A stretch of DNA of 64,000 bases from AV40 sp035568175 (GTDB lineage Bacteria > Verrucomicrobiota > Verrucomicrobiia > Chthoniobacterales > UBA10450): NCBI GenBank assembly GCA_035568175.1, contig DATMON010000004.1, positions 434,001-498,000 of the forward strand, read 5' to 3'. This document shows positions 62,234 through 64,000 of this stretch, piece after piece. How positions within the stretch are numbered: position 1 is the first letter of the stretch; the number at the start of each line of letters is the position of its first letter. Both the position numbers and the translations under genes were made by a program. The notes beneath the pieces are model-generated. The model did no database searches. It worked only from the letters and a program-made list of their open reading frames with translations, and had not been told where the DNA came from.

Positions 62234-64000
62234 CTATTCAGTTCGCAGCGCTTGCACCGGATCGACAAGTGTGGCGCGACGCGCCGGCAACAAACACGCG
62301 AGCAGCGCGATTCCAGCGAGCAACACAGTTGCTCCCGCGAGCAGCGCCGGATTGTTCGAAGAAACCTGATAGAGTTGCGACGCGATCAAGCGTCCGAGGG
62401 CGAAAGCGGCGGCGATTCCAATCGCCAGTCCGATCACGACCGGCTTCATTCCCTGATTGATGATCAAACGGAGGACATCTCGGGTTTGCGCGCCGAGCGC
62501 CATCCGAACACCGATTTCTCCGGTGCGCTGTTCAACCGTGTAAGCAACGGCGCCGTAGATTCCAATGCTAGCCAGTAGCAACGCGACCCCGGCAAAAATT
62601 CCGAGCAGCCACGTCTTGAGGCGCGCTTGCCCAAACGATTGGGCGACCACTGCGTCCATGCTTTGGGGCAAGGCAATCGCCAAACCGGGATCCACTTTCG
62701 CGAGCGCGGATTGTACCAGCTTCGTGACCGCTTCAACGTTCAAGGTGCTGCGCACCGAGATATTCGCGAACGGAAAATTTTCCTGAGCCCAGGGCCGATA
62801 AAATTCCATTCCGGGCTCTTCGCGGACTTGGACCGAACGCACGTCAGCGACCACGCCGACGATCTCGCACGGCACGCCAAGACTTGTCACGAGTAGCGTT
62901 TTGCCGATCGGATTCTCGTTTGGATAAACTTTTTTCGCACCGGTTTGGCTGATCAGGCAAACGTTCTGACCTTCGGCCGTGTCGTGCTCATTAAAATCAC
63001 GCCCGGTCAACAGCGGAACTCCCCACGTCGGAAAATATCCCGGCGCAATATCGTGACTCGGCGCATTGGCGCGCTTCTCGATCGGCGGAACGTCGCGATC
63101 GCTCCGCGCGTAAAGCGTTCGATTTCCTCCGTTCAATGGAATGTCGCCGCTCACTGTCGCGCTTTCCAACCCCGGAACATCGCGCAGCGCGTCGAGTGTT
63201 TGCTCGACAAAACGCTGACGCGACGGCGCGTCAGAATAATGCGCCACCGGTAGAGTGATAGCGCCGGTCCAGAGATTTGCGGAACGAAAGCCGATATTCT
63301 GTTGGCTAAGGCGAATGAAGCTCGTGATGAGCAACGCCGCGCCAGCAACCAACGTCACCGAAAGCGCGACCTGTGCGCCGACGAGAATTTTGCGGAACCG
63401 TTGTTGTCGCACACTTCCGCTGGTTCCGCGTCCGCCTTCTTTTAAACCGTCAGCCAAATCGGCGTGCGAGCCTTGCAGCGCGGGATAAATCCCCATCAAC
63501 AAACCGGTCAAAATCGACAATCCGATCGTAAATAGGAGAACTGGGATCGACAAACTCGTGACGCTATTCGCTTCCAACGGAAGAAAATTGGCCGCCATTC
63601 CCGGGACCAGCGGCACCAATCGCCAGGCCACAAATGCGCCGACGACGCCGGCGAACGCGCTGACCAACAAACTTTCAAACACGAAAAGCCGCACAATGCT
63701 CGCTCGCGATGCGCCAATTGCGATTCGCAACGCAATCTCGCGCCGACGACCACTGAATCGCACCAGCAACAAATTCGCGACGTTGCTACATGCGATTAGC
63801 AAAACAAAGCTGACCGCCGCGAAAAGCGTGATGAAACTGGCGCGAATGTTCTCGGTAACGTCTTCCGGCAAAGTCTTGATCGTGGTCGTCATCTTGCTGT
63901 CGATCTTGTTCGGATATTGCGCGTTGTAACTTTGATCGAGCGACGGCAGGGCCGCTTTCGCTTGCTGCACGGTGATCGACGACTTCAATCGTCCGACCAC
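62234..64000 (-). CDS. MacB/FtsX-type ABC permease (ADOP family), array copy 5, 5' end outside window
   Basis: 588 residues of the C-terminal part of a fifth paralogue; the frame runs off the right edge, so roughly 215-220 N-terminal residues are missing compared with its neighbours. It has the first FtsX block (LLIACSNVANLLLVRFSGRRREIALRIAIGASRASI), the second periplasmic domain and the C-terminal block, ending LPARRATLVDPVQALRTE. The array probably continues to the right. Confidence 0.88.
   Translation of the reverse strand: MVGRLKSSITVQQAKAALPSLDQSYNAQYPNKIDSKMTTTIKTLPEDVTENIRASFITLFAAVSFVLLIACSNVANLLLVRFSGRRREIALRIAIGASRASIVRLFVFESLLVSAFAGVVGAFVAWRLVPLVPGMAANFLPLEANSVTSLSIPVLLFTIGLSILTGLLMGIYPALQGSHADLADGLKEGGRGTSGSVRQQRFRKILVGAQVALSVTLVAGAALLITSFIRLSQQNIGFRSANLWTGAITLPVAHYSDAPSRQRFVEQTLDALRDVPGLESATVSGDIPLNGGNRTLYARSDRDVPPIEKRANAPSHDIAPGYFPTWGVPLLTGRDFNEHDTAEGQNVCLISQTGAKKVYPNENPIGKTLLVTSLGVPCEIVGVVADVRSVQVREEPGMEFYRPWAQENFPFANISVRSTLNVEAVTKLVQSALAKVDPGLAIALPQSMDAVVAQSFGQARLKTWLLGIFAGVALLLASIGIYGAVAYTVEQRTGEIGVRMALGAQTRDVLRLIINQGMKPVVIGLAIGIAAAFALGRLIASQLYQVSSNNPALLAGATVLLAGIALLACLLPARRATLVDPVQALRTE

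Larger units (their letters stand above)
2044..63907. repeat. Dispersed decamer AAGATCGACA, 32 exact copies (uptake-sequence-like)
   Basis: This entry spans first to last copy. Forward starts: 2044, 5778, 9387, 16321, 19037, 21794, 25685, 26771, 28558, 30719, 39502, 48114, 51330, 52373, 56359, 57108, 61086. Reverse (TGTCGATCTT) starts: 13560, 20152, 20840, 22620, 23322, 28963, 33910, 34826, 45656, 46963, 50564, 51793, 55157, 59026, 63898. Flanks are biased: the next base is A or T in nearly all copies and the preceding base is usually G or C. Nine-of-ten matches are also common (for example 7402, 16174, 17135, 34841, 38205, 41983). Counted by eye, so a few may be missed. Confidence 0.85.

Noticed and set aside
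2044..63907. Codon or amino-acid preference as the cause of the repeated decamer
   Set aside because: Copies lie in different reading frames with different encoded residues, and some are intergenic.
1..64000. CRISPR arrays, rRNA or tRNA genes
   Set aside because: No regularly spaced identical repeats with unique spacers, and no tRNA-like cloverleaf or rRNA stretch seen in the intergenic regions.

Overview
The window most resembles a chromosomal piece from the Verrucomicrobiota, perhaps near Chthoniobacterales/Udaeobacter. The placement rests on a MurC-MurB fusion, a divergent FtsZ, the gene content around the division cluster, and a tandem array of ATPase-less ABC permeases of the kind first described in Acidobacteria. 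No rRNA or tRNA gene was seen, so it is tentative. MurE carries the DNPR motif, so a meso-diaminopimelate peptidoglycan and a Gram-negative envelope (TonB system, porin) are expected.

Layout. 1-1287: 5' part of comEC (DNA-uptake channel, - strand), running off the left edge. 1447-2685: rarA. 2689-7296: leftward operon exbB-exbD-tonB-like-zinc ribbon-guaB3-fabF. 7351-7816: a 466-bp transposon-like element with perfect terminal inverted repeats and an 8-bp target duplication. 8412-27109: a complete, tightly overlapping division and cell-wall (dcw) cluster: mraZ operator, mraZ, rsmH, ftsL, ftsI, murE, murF, mraY, murD, a LysM membrane protein, ftsW, murG, murC-murB fusion, ddl, ftsQ, ftsA, ftsZ. 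27204-33990: M20 amidohydrolase, divergent family-B DNA polymerase, OsmC, an MFS/nucleotide-carrier-like transporter and a Tat-exported epimerase. 34254-36776: two secreted Cys/His (CHAP/NlpC-like) proteins flanking two secreted 3D-domain proteins. 36838-37317: fluoride riboswitch and crcB. 37327-50711: kdpA-kdpB-small ORF-kdpC-porin-kdpD-kdpE plus two paralogous APC permeases with C-terminal USP-like domains, one at the operon end and one divergent from kdpA. 50713-52483: sulfotransferase and class IV aminotransferase. 52484-64000: five tandem MacB/FtsX-type permeases, the last cut by the right edge.

The most unusual signal is not a gene. The decamer AAGATCGACA occurs exactly 32 times by my hand count (17 on one strand, 15 on the other) against about 0.1 expected, in all reading frames and in intergenic sites, and once as an inverted pair forming a terminator-like hairpin between convergent genes. 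Density, strand balance and hairpin use resemble the DNA uptake sequences of Haemophilus and Neisseria, and comEC lies in the same window. A second repeat family, about 60-bp palindromic elements bounded by TGTAG...CTACA, occurs at least three times plus a short form; one copy sits in frame inside rarA.
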